Positions 41,362-49,047 of a DNA stretch of 64,000 nucleotides are shown here, piece by piece. The DNA lies in assembly GCA_018433835.1 (NCBI GenBank), contig JAHDQM010000024.1:44077-108076 (forward strand). The letters run 5' to 3'. Position 1 is the first letter of the stretch. Every line of letters begins with the position of its first letter. The DNA is from Methanoculleus sp. Its GTDB lineage: Archaea; Halobacteriota; Methanomicrobia; Methanomicrobiales; Methanoculleaceae. The translations under genes and the position numbers were made by a program. The notes beneath the pieces were generated by a model. The model saw only the letters and a program-made list of their open reading frames with translations, ran no database searches and was not told where the DNA came from.

Positions 41362-41652
41362 TTAGAACCGTGCATCGGGGGGATATTCCGGTTCGTAGCC
41401 GTCGTCGTAGTAGTGGACGATCTCCCCCCCGAAAAGGCGGACGGCAAGGTTCGCCATTGCTTCGGCCATGAAACTGCGGTTCGGAACGTAGATCGCATCG
41501 TCGAGCGCATCATTGGCAGAACACTCACCCCGAAGGACATAGAGAACTGTGGGGTGATCGCATTCCCACGTTTCGCCGTCTGTAATAGCCTCAACTCCCC
41601 TGAAAACGTCGAGTTTTGGGTTTGTAAATCGTATCTTGACTGCCGTGATCAT
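41362..41652 (-). CDS. small unknown protein (element)
   Basis: A 96-residue protein starting MITAVKIRFTNPKLDVFRGV and ending in an acidic, Tyr-rich tail (VHYYDDGYEPEYPPD). Not recognised. Its start overlaps the stop of the zincin-like lipoprotein gene (ATGA), so it is coupled to it. About 190 bases after it carry no gene that I can support. Confidence 0.6.
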   Translation of the reverse strand: MITAVKIRFTNPKLDVFRGVEAITDGETWECDHPTVLYVLRGECSANDALDDAIYVPNRSFMAEAMANLAVRLFGGEIVHYYDDGYEPEYPPDARF

Positions 41653-42209
41653 GCTGTCACCCCATGAATAACCTCAACGATCCACTTGAAATATTCAGGG
41701 TCTTTTTCCAGGAGCCGCACCGGATCGACATACAACTCTTCAAGCCCCATGCTTACCAGTTCGGTATATGCCTGTTGACCCGTGGCGTCGGTTTCCCATT
41801 TACCCATATACGGATGTAAAAATTTATCCTTTTTCGTCTTCTCCGAGCCATATCCCCGTTTTCCCGTAAGTTTCGCAAGGCTTTCGATTTTGTCTTTTTT
41901 TGTCCGTTCGGCGTAGAACTTCCGAGACGCAGACCAGACTTTCTGATCCAGCTCTTCCAGAGAGTGTCCCAACTCGTGCACGATCGTTCTTGCCGGATCG
42001 CCGTTTGCGATACGGAGGGTGGTGCCCGTTCCTCCAGCATATGATCTCGAACTCGTCTTCATGGGTTTGATCTCGATCTTGCGCTTGACCTTCCCGGAGG
42101 TGACGACGCGGTTAAACCAGTCGAACGCCTCTTCGGTCGCCGTCCCGGTGCAGCCGCAAGCGAGGAGCAGAGCGACCACGAGGACGACAAGAGCAAAGAG
42201 GGGTTTCAT
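41649..42209 (-). CDS. lipoprotein with HExGH-type zincin motif
   Basis: A 186-residue exported protein. Signal LFALVVLVVALLLACGC ends in a lipobox. The mature part contains ARTIVHELGHSLEELDQKVW, a zinc-protease HELGH motif, and a downstream YTELVSMGLEELYVDPVRLL where the Glu could be the third zinc ligand. The HELGH plus late TE-S-MGLE pattern resembles zincin domains found at the C-termini of phage head-morphogenesis proteins. Here it stands alone behind a lipobox, which is unusual. The ATG at 42,209 is preferred because it starts the signal peptide. A surface-exposed peptidase or toxin-like domain is inferred. Confidence 0.7.
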   Translation of the reverse strand: MKPLFALVVLVVALLLACGCTGTATEEAFDWFNRVVTSGKVKRKIEIKPMKTSSRSYAGGTGTTLRIANGDPARTIVHELGHSLEELDQKVWSASRKFYAERTKKDKIESLAKLTGKRGYGSEKTKKDKFLHPYMGKWETDATGQQAYTELVSMGLEELYVDPVRLLEKDPEYFKWIVEVIHGVTA

Positions 42210-42280
42210 ATTGCCCCGTCTGTGGTAGGCATGAAAAGCGTTTCGACTTGATGCTCCGGGGCCATACGGGGAGTTGGGCG

Positions 42281-42518
42281 CTATCCCGCCCGCCGGCGCT
42301 GCTTGTAGATGAACCCGTCGCGCCGCCCCCCTCCGCGGCCGCCTGGTGGCAGTCGGCGCAAACCCCGCGCGTGTGGCACCGGTGTTCGCGGTCCCGGGAG
42401 GTAAAGGTCTCCCGGTAGGTCGCCGGAGCGCCACAGTAGAAGCACCGGACCGGTGGCCACGGCTTCCGCTGCGGGCGGGTTTGATCGGTTCGTAGTCGGC
42501 GAGGTCGAGCGGGATCAT
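42281..42518 (-). pseudogene. zinc-finger protein, two frame disruptions (element)
   Basis: Three frames combine into one protein: MIPLDLADYEPIKP from ATG 42,518, then one base out QRKPWPPVRCFYCGAPATYR with CHTRGVCADCHQAA (a four-Cys zinc site), then one base out again GFIYKQRRRAG and a stop at 42,281. The shifts fall in a C run near 42,475 and a G run near 42,345. The ATG overlaps the preceding stop (ATGA), supporting a once-intact gene. Either homopolymer sequencing errors or decay. Confidence 0.6.
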
Positions 42519-43000
42519 AAAAGATGTTTTGAGGAGTTGCAGTTAGTCCCGGCACCGTGCCAGGGGCCATAGTGCTTCTCGCGTCGGTATACCCGGGCAG
42601 CGGTCACAGCGTCATACTCCCGGGCATCAGTGACCTGATACGTCGCGTAATACTCGTCCGCCGGGTAGAATCCGGCGAAGGTCGTGTCGAAGACCACGCC
42701 CGTATATTCCACGAAGGCGTGAGGATACAGCAACCCTGCGAGAGGGCCATGTGGTTGAACCGTCATGGCATGCACCAGCACCCACGCGAGGTTAGCCATC
42801 TGAAACGAGAGGGCCAGCTCGTAGCATCTCCCTGTTCGATGTGCGCGGTCCTCCGGGATACATGTCAGGTTCACCGGAAGCGGACCGACGAGAGGATGGA
42901 TGATCGTGGCGCGAGCGCGATCTTCCTGCTCCCCGAAGACCAGGAACCGGGTTATCCTTGAAGACCGCGCCGCGTGACCCGGGCCGGCGCGGGTGGTCAC
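42515..43000 (-). CDS. unknown protein (element)
   Basis: A 161-residue protein starting GTG ACC (VTTRAGPGHA) with RFLVFGEQEDRARATIIHPL, CIPEDRAHRTGRCYELALSF and HAFVEYTGVVFDTTFAGFYP. The RCYE-LA and H-x-F-V-E pattern is seen in small phage proteins, possibly transglutaminase-like (Cys, His, Asp), but I cannot assign it. The GTG overlaps the TGA of the preceding gene (GTGA), and its own stop overlaps the next ATG. Continuous upstream reading in this frame is accidental. Confidence 0.6.
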   Translation of the reverse strand: MTTRAGPGHAARSSRITRFLVFGEQEDRARATIIHPLVGPLPVNLTCIPEDRAHRTGRCYELALSFQMANLAWVLVHAMTVQPHGPLAGLLYPHAFVEYTGVVFDTTFAGFYPADEYYATYQVTDAREYDAVTAARVYRREKHYGPWHGAGTNCNSSKHLL

Positions 43001-43507
43001 GTCGTCGGGTCTGCGAGGTCGGCGAGCAGGTGCTCGATGTCCTCGGGGGAGATGGGGCGGAGTTTTTCCGCAATCCTCCCACAACCCGGCCGCACGAAGG
43101 TACAACAGGCCTTCGGCATCTTTCCGGATCCGGGGCGCGATATCGTCCTCGGGGTGCACGGCCTCGCCCGATGCTGCGGAGCACGCCTTCTGCGGGCTGA
43201 GCCCTTGCACCATAAACCGGAGTTTCCAGACCGTCGCCTCGTGCGTCTCATCCAGGTATTTAGTCGGCCAATAATCGCTGAATAACCGGTATACTGCAGC
43301 CGAGAAGGTATACCGCGCCCCGGGGTTGGGTTTCGAGGTCACCCGCTCGATCTCGGGGAGGGTCTTGTCGCGGTACGTCTCGATCGTCACCTCCCGGGCC
43401 AAGGCTTCCTCCAGCCCTTCAACGATTGTGGAGACGGTATACTGCGCCTTCTCGTCGGTGGATAGGGAGCCGGTGATTTTGTCGAGTTTTTTATCTGTGC
43501 TGCTCAT
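42997..43507 (-). pseudogene. unknown element protein with a +1 shift in an A5 run
   Basis: From ATG 43,507 the frame gives SSTDKKLDKITGSLSTDEKA, then KPNPGARYTFSAAVYRLFSD and GLLYLRAAGLWEDCGK. In the next frame LRPISPEDIEHLLADLADPTT follows to a TGA at 42,997 that overlaps the next gene's GTG. The hinge is a run of five A on the coding strand (plus-strand T at 43,063-43,067): skipping one base joins the two parts. The composition and overlap signals say the joined form is the real protein of about 169 residues. Decay, sequencing error or programmed +1 shifting are all open. Confidence 0.6.
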
Positions 43508-43783
43508 AGTCTCCTCCCCTTGGCTTGTTCGCGTTCGATCTGTTCAGGGTGCATTGTTTCCACCAGGCCGGGATCGAGAGGGTCTCCTGGTGCTTCGCCT
43601 CGACCCCGTACGGGAACCGCTCTCGGGCTGCAGGGGGGAGGTCGAGGTCGCAGCTCCCCCACGTGGGGTCCAAAAATCCAAAAATTCACAGTCCCGATCG
43701 CATCGTCCTTCTCGCATCACCACGTGGTGGCGCGCGGTAGCGCGGACGGTTGCCAGCGCACTGTTTCCAACAGCCTCGCTCAT
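43491..43783 (-). pseudogene. PD-(D/E)XK-like nuclease, broken by an 8-bp tandem duplication
   Basis: ATG 43,783 (overlapping the previous stop) opens MSEAVGNSALATVRATARHH then CDRDCEFLD. In a shifted frame the gene goes on DPTWGSCDLDLPPAARERFP then YGVEAKHQETLSIPAWWKQ to a stop at 43,491. Between them TCCAAAAA is repeated exactly twice (43,669-43,684). Deleting one copy restores a single 94-residue frame. The Asp of CDLDL and E-A-K are PD-(D/E)XK-like, resembling small phage resolvase or VRR-type nucleases. Confidence 0.6.
43669..43684. repeat. 8-bp tandem duplication inside the nuclease-like gene
   Basis: TCCAAAAATCCAAAAA is two perfect copies of an 8-bp unit. Loss of one copy rejoins the reading frame. 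Confidence 0.8.
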
Positions 43784-44235
43784 AGCTGGGTCACCACCCG
43801 AAGCACGCGCTTCTTCGCCCGCTCGGAGGCCTTGACCACATCCGGTAAGCAGACGGCCGCCAGGTTCAAGAGGGCCGTGACCTCCCACCAGCTGCCGCCG
43901 TCGTCCTTCATCGAGAGCCAGGTCTCCAGGGTGATGAGCGGGACCGGGGTATCCTCAGACATCAGGTGTGCGACAGCTGCAAGGGGCGTCTTCGTCTTCG
44001 CCGGCAGCCGCTCGACCTCGTTCTTCAAGATCTTGCAGATCCTCTGCGTGGTCCGCTCCCACTCCTTCGGCCGGCCGTCTGCCTGGAGGGTATCGATCGC
44101 AAACCCTGTGCTGCCAGCCTCCCGGACGAGGGAGACCCTGGCGGCGTGAGCCCGGAGCCGCCGGCCCTCGAGGATACCCCGGGCGACGTCGTCCGGGAAG
44201 GCGTCGTAGAACTGTTGCGAGGCGGCGGGGGTCAT
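43780..44235 (-). CDS. unknown protein (element)
   Basis: A 151-residue helical protein (MTPAASQQFYDAFPDDVARG, RTTQRICKILKNEVERLPAK, SWWEVTALLNLAAVCLPDVV). Not recognised. Its ATG overlaps the TGA of the primase-helicase gene and its stop overlaps the nuclease-like gene, so it is embedded in the replication operon and could be a replication accessory factor. Confidence 0.65.
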   Translation of the reverse strand: MTPAASQQFYDAFPDDVARGILEGRRLRAHAARVSLVREAGSTGFAIDTLQADGRPKEWERTTQRICKILKNEVERLPAKTKTPLAAVAHLMSEDTPVPLITLETWLSMKDDGGSWWEVTALLNLAAVCLPDVVKASERAKKRVLRVVTQL

Positions 44236-47102
44236 GACTGTGCCCCCGCGAGGGTCCGCTTCTGCTGGATCAACCGATAATGGTGTTCACAGAGTGGCCA
44301 GTTGCCGTGCTCGTCCTCCCATACCGGAGGCATGGTGCACCTGCCAGCCGAACACTTTCCGGTTGCCCGGGCGGGGTTATGCCGGTGAGATGCTACTGTG
44401 AAGTTCCGCGGCAGGCGGAGGCCTTCGAGCCAGGCAGCAAGATCCCCCTCCTGCTCCAGAGGGGTAAAAGAATCGTCCCGGTCAGGGCGGTCAGGGTTAT
44501 CGTTTACCTTATTAGTGTATATGTAATCAGTACTTTGTACCTCTTTTTCCTCACGTGCTATAAGATTTAAATTACCCTGACCGCCCTGACCAGATAGGGA
44601 AGCATCCTTCCACCTGACCCCCGCGTAGACCTGCACCCGGGACTTGCCGCCGCGAGGACGGGTGCCGGCGATCCCCATCCGTGCCAGGTCCGACGAGAGC
44701 ACGTTCTTCGCACGAGCAGAGATCCCGGCCTCCTGACAGTACTGGAGATATACGCGGTAGAGGTCATCCTTCGGTACGCTCGCCTCGGGATCTCTCTCAA
44801 AGAAAGCCCACACGAACTTGATCGTTGCGTCGGCGGCCTCGGTCCATCGCTCTTTAACCTCGGCGGCAGTCATCCGCTTCAGGGCGTCCCGGTCCTGCAT
44901 CACCGCGACCACTACCCCGAGAACCAGGTTCAGGAACGCCGAGTAGTTCGCTTCGGTGAAGACCGTCGCCTTCCATCCGTCGTCCCGGGGGAACCGGTTC
45001 GGGAAGACGACATAGGCCCACCGGCTCCAGAAGGCGTCATCGTCCACCTCTTTGATCTTCGGCGGTGTGTTGCAGGTGAACAAGTGAACGGCTGGCAAGA
45101 CTGCGTGATATGCGTTCTCGTGTTTTCGCTCGATCCGGTGGTGTAGTCCGCCGGTCAGGTTCTTCACCTGACCGACCGACCGGACCGCGACCGCCCGCAT
45201 CTCGTCGTGGATGTTCGCCAGCTTGTGCTCGAGGTCGGCCAGGGCGAAGCGGTCCTCGGAGAGCCGGAGAAGGTCCACCTGACTGTATCCGCCGTCCCCG
45301 AAGAATCCGTACAAGAACTCGCAGTAAGTCGTTTTGCCGCCGTCGTGCCTTCCCTCGAAGAGGAATAGTTGTTTCTGGACACATTCCCACGTCTGAAGGA
45401 TGGCAACCGCCGGCACCTGCAGGAGGTACGGCACGTCGTCCGGCTCGACCCACTGCTCGAGGACCTGCCGGATATACGTGCTGTCGGCCGCCGGATCATA
45501 CGTCACCGGCAACTTGTAGCTGAAGCGATACTCCGGACTGTGCGGGAGGAGTTCGATCCCCCCGGTGCCCGGGTCCACGCGGATAACGCCGTTCTTCACC
45601 GGCAGATGCCAGGCGCATTTGTTGAACGGATACGCATCTTGTGGATTCTCCGCCAGGAGGTACCCGAGAACCTCCCGCCGCACCACAGAGAAAGCGCCGT
45701 CGTAACCGATTTCATCCAGTATCTCTTTGATACGGGCGGAGATTCGGCCTTTGTCCCTGGAGTAAACCCCCTCCTGATAGACATAGAGCGCTTCGTTGAA
45801 CGAGAGCGTATGCATCTCCTGGTGGAGGACCTCGGCAAGCCGTGGGTAGCGGATAACGATCTGCCCTCCTCGGGCCACTTCGTACAGTTCGTTGAGCGTT
45901 GCGTCGTCAAGAGTTCGGGGCGCCCCGGGTGTTCTCTGTGCAGCCGGGATCGGCGCGGGCACCTCCGGCCGGGCCTCTCTCCGGGTCGGTGCCGGCTTCG
46001 GGCGCTTCGGCTCGGCGAGGGCGCGCAACTCCGGCCACCCGTTGCCGCTGCACCCGTTGTGCTTGCACCCGGCAAACAAGGGGCCGTGGTTGAATTGCCC
46101 TATAAACGCGCTCCGGTCCCGGTGCGACGGGTCCCACGGGCACACGTCGAAGACGTAAAACGACCGGCACCCGGATCTACTCTTCGCGTGATAGGACGGC
46201 AGGCTTGCGCCGTACTCCCTCAGCCACTCGTCCAGGTCGATCCCCGCCTCTCCACCGGATCGGGCGCGGGGCGCCTGCCGGGGCTGCTCCTCCTCCGGCG
46301 CCAGGGCCGCGAGTCGTTCCAGGGCCTCCTGGGGCACTACTTCGATCACCTCCGGCGCCTCGATGATACGGGCTCTCCGGTGCGGCCGTTCCGGGGTGTT
46401 ATCACCCTTCCGCGCTACGGTGCCGTAGAGTTTCCAGATCCGGGCCGCGTTGAAGGGCGTTTGGTCGATCACCACTCCCGGCCGATCCCCCATCGTGGGC
46501 CTATCAAACGCCGCGCCCAGGGCCTTAAGGCACCGCTCGATCAGGCTCCGGCTCTCATCGTCGTTCGGCAGGTCGATCAGGTACAAGAGGTGGCTACCGT
46601 TCCCGGAGTCGCCGCGAACCGGAGCAGGGAACCCGAAGATCTCGGAGAGGCACCCGGCCACGTTCCCGGCAACCTCCAGGGCGGCCGCATGTTCCTCATC
46701 GGAGGAACCGATCCCGCTCGGGCGGGCGGGGTCGATGTCCACCGGGAACCACCCCCGGTGGATAATATCCGCGTCGCTCGTCGTCGCCTCTTTCTGTCCT
46801 AACCGGGTCTCAATCCGGTTTGACCGTCGGGAGAGTAGGACGGGGTTAACCGGGTTCAGGGTCACGTAGATCCCGTGGTAGCTCCCGGTCGCGTCTAGGG
46901 CCTCGATCGCCTTCGCCGCAGGCTCTAGGTGATCCGCATCGAAGTATCCACTTGCGGTCCGGTCTCCTAGGGCTCGCACCTCAAAGACACCGCCGGGTGG
47001 GGCGAGGAGCTGCAGCGCGTCGAATATCTCTGCATAGGGTCCGATCCGGCCGGGTGCCGGGGCCGGTCTTGGCGGCGGCGCGAGGGTGTCGCCGTCAATC
47101 AC
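44232..47102 (-). CDS. primase-helicase replication protein (PrimPol-like plus SF3 helicase)
   Basis: A 956-residue replication protein. Residues about 30-250 resemble a PrimPol-type primase: GIYVTLNPVNPVLLSRRSNR, RGWFPVDIDPARPSGI (catalytic Asp pair), VRGDSGNGSHLLYLIDLPND and IWKLYGTVARKGDNT. A zinc finger region follows (FDVCPWDP... CKHNGCSGNG). The SF3 helicase is at about 560-800: Walker A FEGRHDGGKTTYCEFLYG, Walker B ANIHDEMRAV, and sensor HLFTCNTPPKIKEVDDDAFW. A last zinc site (CSAGRCTMPP... CEHH) ends the protein. It starts with GTG overlapping the TGA of the small gene before it. It should prime and unwind element DNA from an origin nearby. Confidence 0.9.
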   Translation of the reverse strand: MIDGDTLAPPPRPAPAPGRIGPYAEIFDALQLLAPPGGVFEVRALGDRTASGYFDADHLEPAAKAIEALDATGSYHGIYVTLNPVNPVLLSRRSNRIETRLGQKEATTSDADIIHRGWFPVDIDPARPSGIGSSDEEHAAALEVAGNVAGCLSEIFGFPAPVRGDSGNGSHLLYLIDLPNDDESRSLIERCLKALGAAFDRPTMGDRPGVVIDQTPFNAARIWKLYGTVARKGDNTPERPHRRARIIEAPEVIEVVPQEALERLAALAPEEEQPRQAPRARSGGEAGIDLDEWLREYGASLPSYHAKSRSGCRSFYVFDVCPWDPSHRDRSAFIGQFNHGPLFAGCKHNGCSGNGWPELRALAEPKRPKPAPTRREARPEVPAPIPAAQRTPGAPRTLDDATLNELYEVARGGQIVIRYPRLAEVLHQEMHTLSFNEALYVYQEGVYSRDKGRISARIKEILDEIGYDGAFSVVRREVLGYLLAENPQDAYPFNKCAWHLPVKNGVIRVDPGTGGIELLPHSPEYRFSYKLPVTYDPAADSTYIRQVLEQWVEPDDVPYLLQVPAVAILQTWECVQKQLFLFEGRHDGGKTTYCEFLYGFFGDGGYSQVDLLRLSEDRFALADLEHKLANIHDEMRAVAVRSVGQVKNLTGGLHHRIERKHENAYHAVLPAVHLFTCNTPPKIKEVDDDAFWSRWAYVVFPNRFPRDDGWKATVFTEANYSAFLNLVLGVVVAVMQDRDALKRMTAAEVKERWTEAADATIKFVWAFFERDPEASVPKDDLYRVYLQYCQEAGISARAKNVLSSDLARMGIAGTRPRGGKSRVQVYAGVRWKDASLSGQGGQGNLNLIAREEKEVQSTDYIYTNKVNDNPDRPDRDDSFTPLEQEGDLAAWLEGLRLPRNFTVASHRHNPARATGKCSAGRCTMPPVWEDEHGNWPLCEHHYRLIQQKRTLAGAQS

Positions 47103-47278
47103 GCGACCACCTCACGTCCCTCTACCATCTTAACCCGCCGATGCCGCAACGGGCACCCCCTCACGTGGTACAGGGCACATGGCCCGGTTGAGGTGCCCCA
47201 ACTTCCACAACGAGAGGGATCGGTGCAGCATGTTGCAGGCAACCGCCCATTCACCGGCTCGATCACTTCAGCGGTCAT
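47099..47278 (-). CDS. 59-residue Cys-rich (zinc-binding?) protein
   Basis: From ATG 47,278 the frame gives MTAEVIEPVNGRLPATCCTD, PSRCGSWGTSTGPCALYHVR, GCPLRHRRVKMVEGREVVA. Five Cys in a CC-x4-C-x9-C-x6-C arrangement plus His suggest a zinc knuckle. The ATG overlaps the preceding stop (TGAATG) and its TGA overlaps the GTG of the primase gene, a strong sign that it is a genuine operon member. Unknown family; perhaps a replication accessory factor. Confidence 0.65.
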   Translation of the reverse strand: MTAEVIEPVNGRLPATCCTDPSRCGSWGTSTGPCALYHVRGCPLRHRRVKMVEGREVVA

Positions 47279-47554
47279 TCAGCACCGCCCCCTCTGGAAC
47301 CGCTCAGCTACCGGGCGATCGTCGTTTAAGAAGTAGAGATCGCGGATGACGGCCCGCTGATCGTCGGTCAGGTCCTCGACGTCATCAATATGGGTGAGGA
47401 GGGCGAGGGCTTGTGCTCTGGTTGTCGGTACTAGCCGTTGACCTTTTGCAAGCTGCTTCCTGAATCCTGCCCGGCCGGAGGATTTTGAGGTGTCGTTTGC
47501 CGGGCCGTCTTCCTGATCGGGATTAGACGGCGCCGGTTGCGCGATCGCGTCCAT
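47279..47554 (-). CDS. small unknown protein (element)
   Basis: A 91-residue protein with a polar N-terminus (AQPAPSNPDQEDGPANDTSK) and a helical C-terminal half (ALALLTHIDDVEDLTDDQRA, VIRDLYFLNDDRPVAERFQR). Not recognised. It overlaps the gene before it by 32 bases and is followed directly by the Cys-rich gene. Confidence 0.6.
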   Translation of the reverse strand: MDAIAQPAPSNPDQEDGPANDTSKSSGRAGFRKQLAKGQRLVPTTRAQALALLTHIDDVEDLTDDQRAVIRDLYFLNDDRPVAERFQRGRC

Positions 47555-47756
47555 AAGTCTCCCTTCCGGTCCGGTTGAATGCTACGCTGCCAATGGCGGC
47601 GGATCCGCTTGCCTGGTTGCTCTCGTCGAGCGTTACAAGACCCATATCGAGAAGGATCGAGCCTATTCCCTTTAATGCAGGCACCGATTTCTCGTATGCG
47701 TCGAGGTCCTCCCGGGTCACGACGAGAGGAGGTTTGGCGGCAGAGGGTTGGATCAT
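47523..47756 (-). CDS. small unknown protein (element)
   Basis: A 77-residue protein (MIQPSAAKPPLVVTREDLDA, YEKSVPALKGIGSILLDMGL). Its ATG overlaps the TGA of the AbrB-type regulator gene (ATGA). Not recognised; possibly a partner of that regulator. Confidence 0.6.
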   Translation of the reverse strand: MIQPSAAKPPLVVTREDLDAYEKSVPALKGIGSILLDMGLVTLDESNQASGSAAIGSVAFNRTGRETYGRDRATGAV

Positions 47757-47941
47757 TCCGCCACTCCACCGGGGGAACCTATTGCTGATAGAACCAAGTT
47801 CCCGCCTGCATCCATTGAGACGCTAACCTCCCCCCTATCTACTATCCCGGCGTTTCGTAGCCAGTCTTTAGGTAGAGCGACCATTCGCGAGTAGCCCATT
47901 CTCACGATCTGCCGGTTTCCGAAGTGGAACGCTTCTGGCAT
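47753..47941 (-). CDS. AbrB/SpoVT-type regulator, first gene of the replication operon
   Basis: A 62-residue swapped-hairpin DNA-binding protein: QIVRMGYSRMVALPKDWLRN then AGIVDRGEVSVSMDAGGNLV. The R-x-G-x-S-R-M-V-x-LP core is the archaeal AbrB form. It heads the leftward replication operon and is divergent from the wHTH regulator. The leader carries AGTATAGGGTGTATCA, similar to sequences near the divergent promoter, so autoregulation is likely. Confidence 0.75.
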   Translation of the reverse strand: MPEAFHFGNRQIVRMGYSRMVALPKDWLRNAGIVDRGEVSVSMDAGGNLVLSAIGSPGGVAE

Positions 47942-48026
47942 AGTATAGGGTGTATCACGATCTCATTATAACGATAAAATTAAGGAGAAAACCCCACGGA
48001 TATCATTCAGAACTATACCCCCTACC

Positions 48027-48042
48027 CTATGATATACCATAG
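48027..48042. promoter_or_regulatory. inverted repeat before the wHTH regulator
   Basis: CTATG-atatac-CATAG lies just upstream of GAGATAAG and the ATG at 48,051. Related TATAGGGT/CATAGGGT words occur on the opposite strand sense at 47,943 and 48,020. It is a candidate operator for the AbrB-type or wHTH protein. Confidence 0.45.
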
Positions 48043-48050
48043 AGATAAGA

Positions 48051-49043
48051 ATGACTTATACCATACTATTATTGATGACATATACGCGGGAGAGGACACA
48101 GGGTATTAAAAACGGGAGATTTGCGGTTAAGAAGTCGCCTGGACCGAAGAACCCCCCGGGATTTACTGCAGGCCAGATCCTTACTGTCGTCTACAACAAC
48201 CCTGCCGGGATAGATGAACCGACCATTCGGGCGATATTGAAAGATGATTTTGATATCCGGGAGAAGAAGGGCGTAAGTAACCACTTGAGCAATCTGTTGA
48301 ATGAAGGGTATCTGCACAAGATCGCACCTCCCCCAGGAGGATCAAACATCTGGCAACCCGGCAACATGGGCCGTGAAAATTTCTGTAAATTGTGGACAAA
48401 TTTCCCCGATGAAGTTAAAGAACCCCTCTTCTCATCTGCACATGTCCAGGAGTTAATCAAACTCAATATAGTGCCTTCAGTAATCGAAGACTTCCGCCTA
48501 ATAGAGATAGCAAACAAAAAGTGGGAAAAAGCAGCAAGGAAACTTGGACACAGCCCTTTTAAAAAAATACCTTCGGATATCCCAAAATTTATTGAACGAG
48601 CATGTGAAATGGCCCCTTCCCTGACCTTCGCCAAGTGCCAGGCCCCATCGCGAGAGATATGGTTACTGGATTCGATAACCTATGATCTCCTGGCATACTC
48701 GCGTATCAACGGCGGCGATATTGTCACAGCTCGATTTCTATCGCCCGTTGGCAATTATATCCATGGGATGGTTATTAGTCTGATCGTAGATATGAACCTA
48801 TACCCGAATAAACAGCAGAGCATCTCAGGATTTTTACAGGACTCTGAGACAAAACAGATTCTCTCCTTCATTTTCAAGAGACCCGATGAGGTGCTTCACA
48901 TTCTTCAAAGAGCTCGTGGTCATCAAAATCTCGATGTTGCGCGGTACTGTGAAGATATGGATGCAACAAACCCCACTGATGAAGAGATTGTGTCAATGCT
49001 CTCATTCCCTGCAGACGAGGTACTGCAAGGAAGGGGAGCATAA
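48051..49043 (+). CDS. winged-helix regulator-like protein (element)
   Basis: A 330-residue protein. Residues about 35-100 form a winged helix: GFTAGQILTVVYNNPAGIDE, PTIRAILKDDFDIREKKGVS, NHLSNLLNEGYLHKIAPPPG. The C-terminal 220 residues are helical and unknown. The start MTYTILLLMTYTRERT repeats an MTYT; ATG 48,075 is an alternative, but GAGATAAG supports 48,051. It is divergent from the replication operon and convergent with the integrase, the place where plasmids and proviruses often keep a lysogeny or copy-control gene. AT-richer than its neighbours. Confidence 0.65.
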   Translation: MTYTILLLMTYTRERTQGIKNGRFAVKKSPGPKNPPGFTAGQILTVVYNNPAGIDEPTIRAILKDDFDIREKKGVSNHLSNLLNEGYLHKIAPPPGGSNIWQPGNMGRENFCKLWTNFPDEVKEPLFSSAHVQELIKLNIVPSVIEDFRLIEIANKKWEKAARKLGHSPFKKIPSDIPKFIERACEMAPSLTFAKCQAPSREIWLLDSITYDLLAYSRINGGDIVTARFLSPVGNYIHGMVISLIVDMNLYPNKQQSISGFLQDSETKQILSFIFKRPDEVLHILQRARGHQNLDVARYCEDMDATNPTDEEIVSMLSFPADEVLQGRGA

Positions 49044-49047
49044 ACAT

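Noticed and set aside
42997..43507. Programmed +1 frameshift at the A5 run as an expression device
   Set aside because: Possible, but neighbouring genes carry unrelated frame breaks, so random indels or sequencing error explain it more simply.
45369..46802. 477-codon rightward ORF inside the primase-helicase gene
   Set aside because: Antisense of a strongly recognisable replication protein; composition (Arg/Pro/Gly-rich) typical of a shadow.
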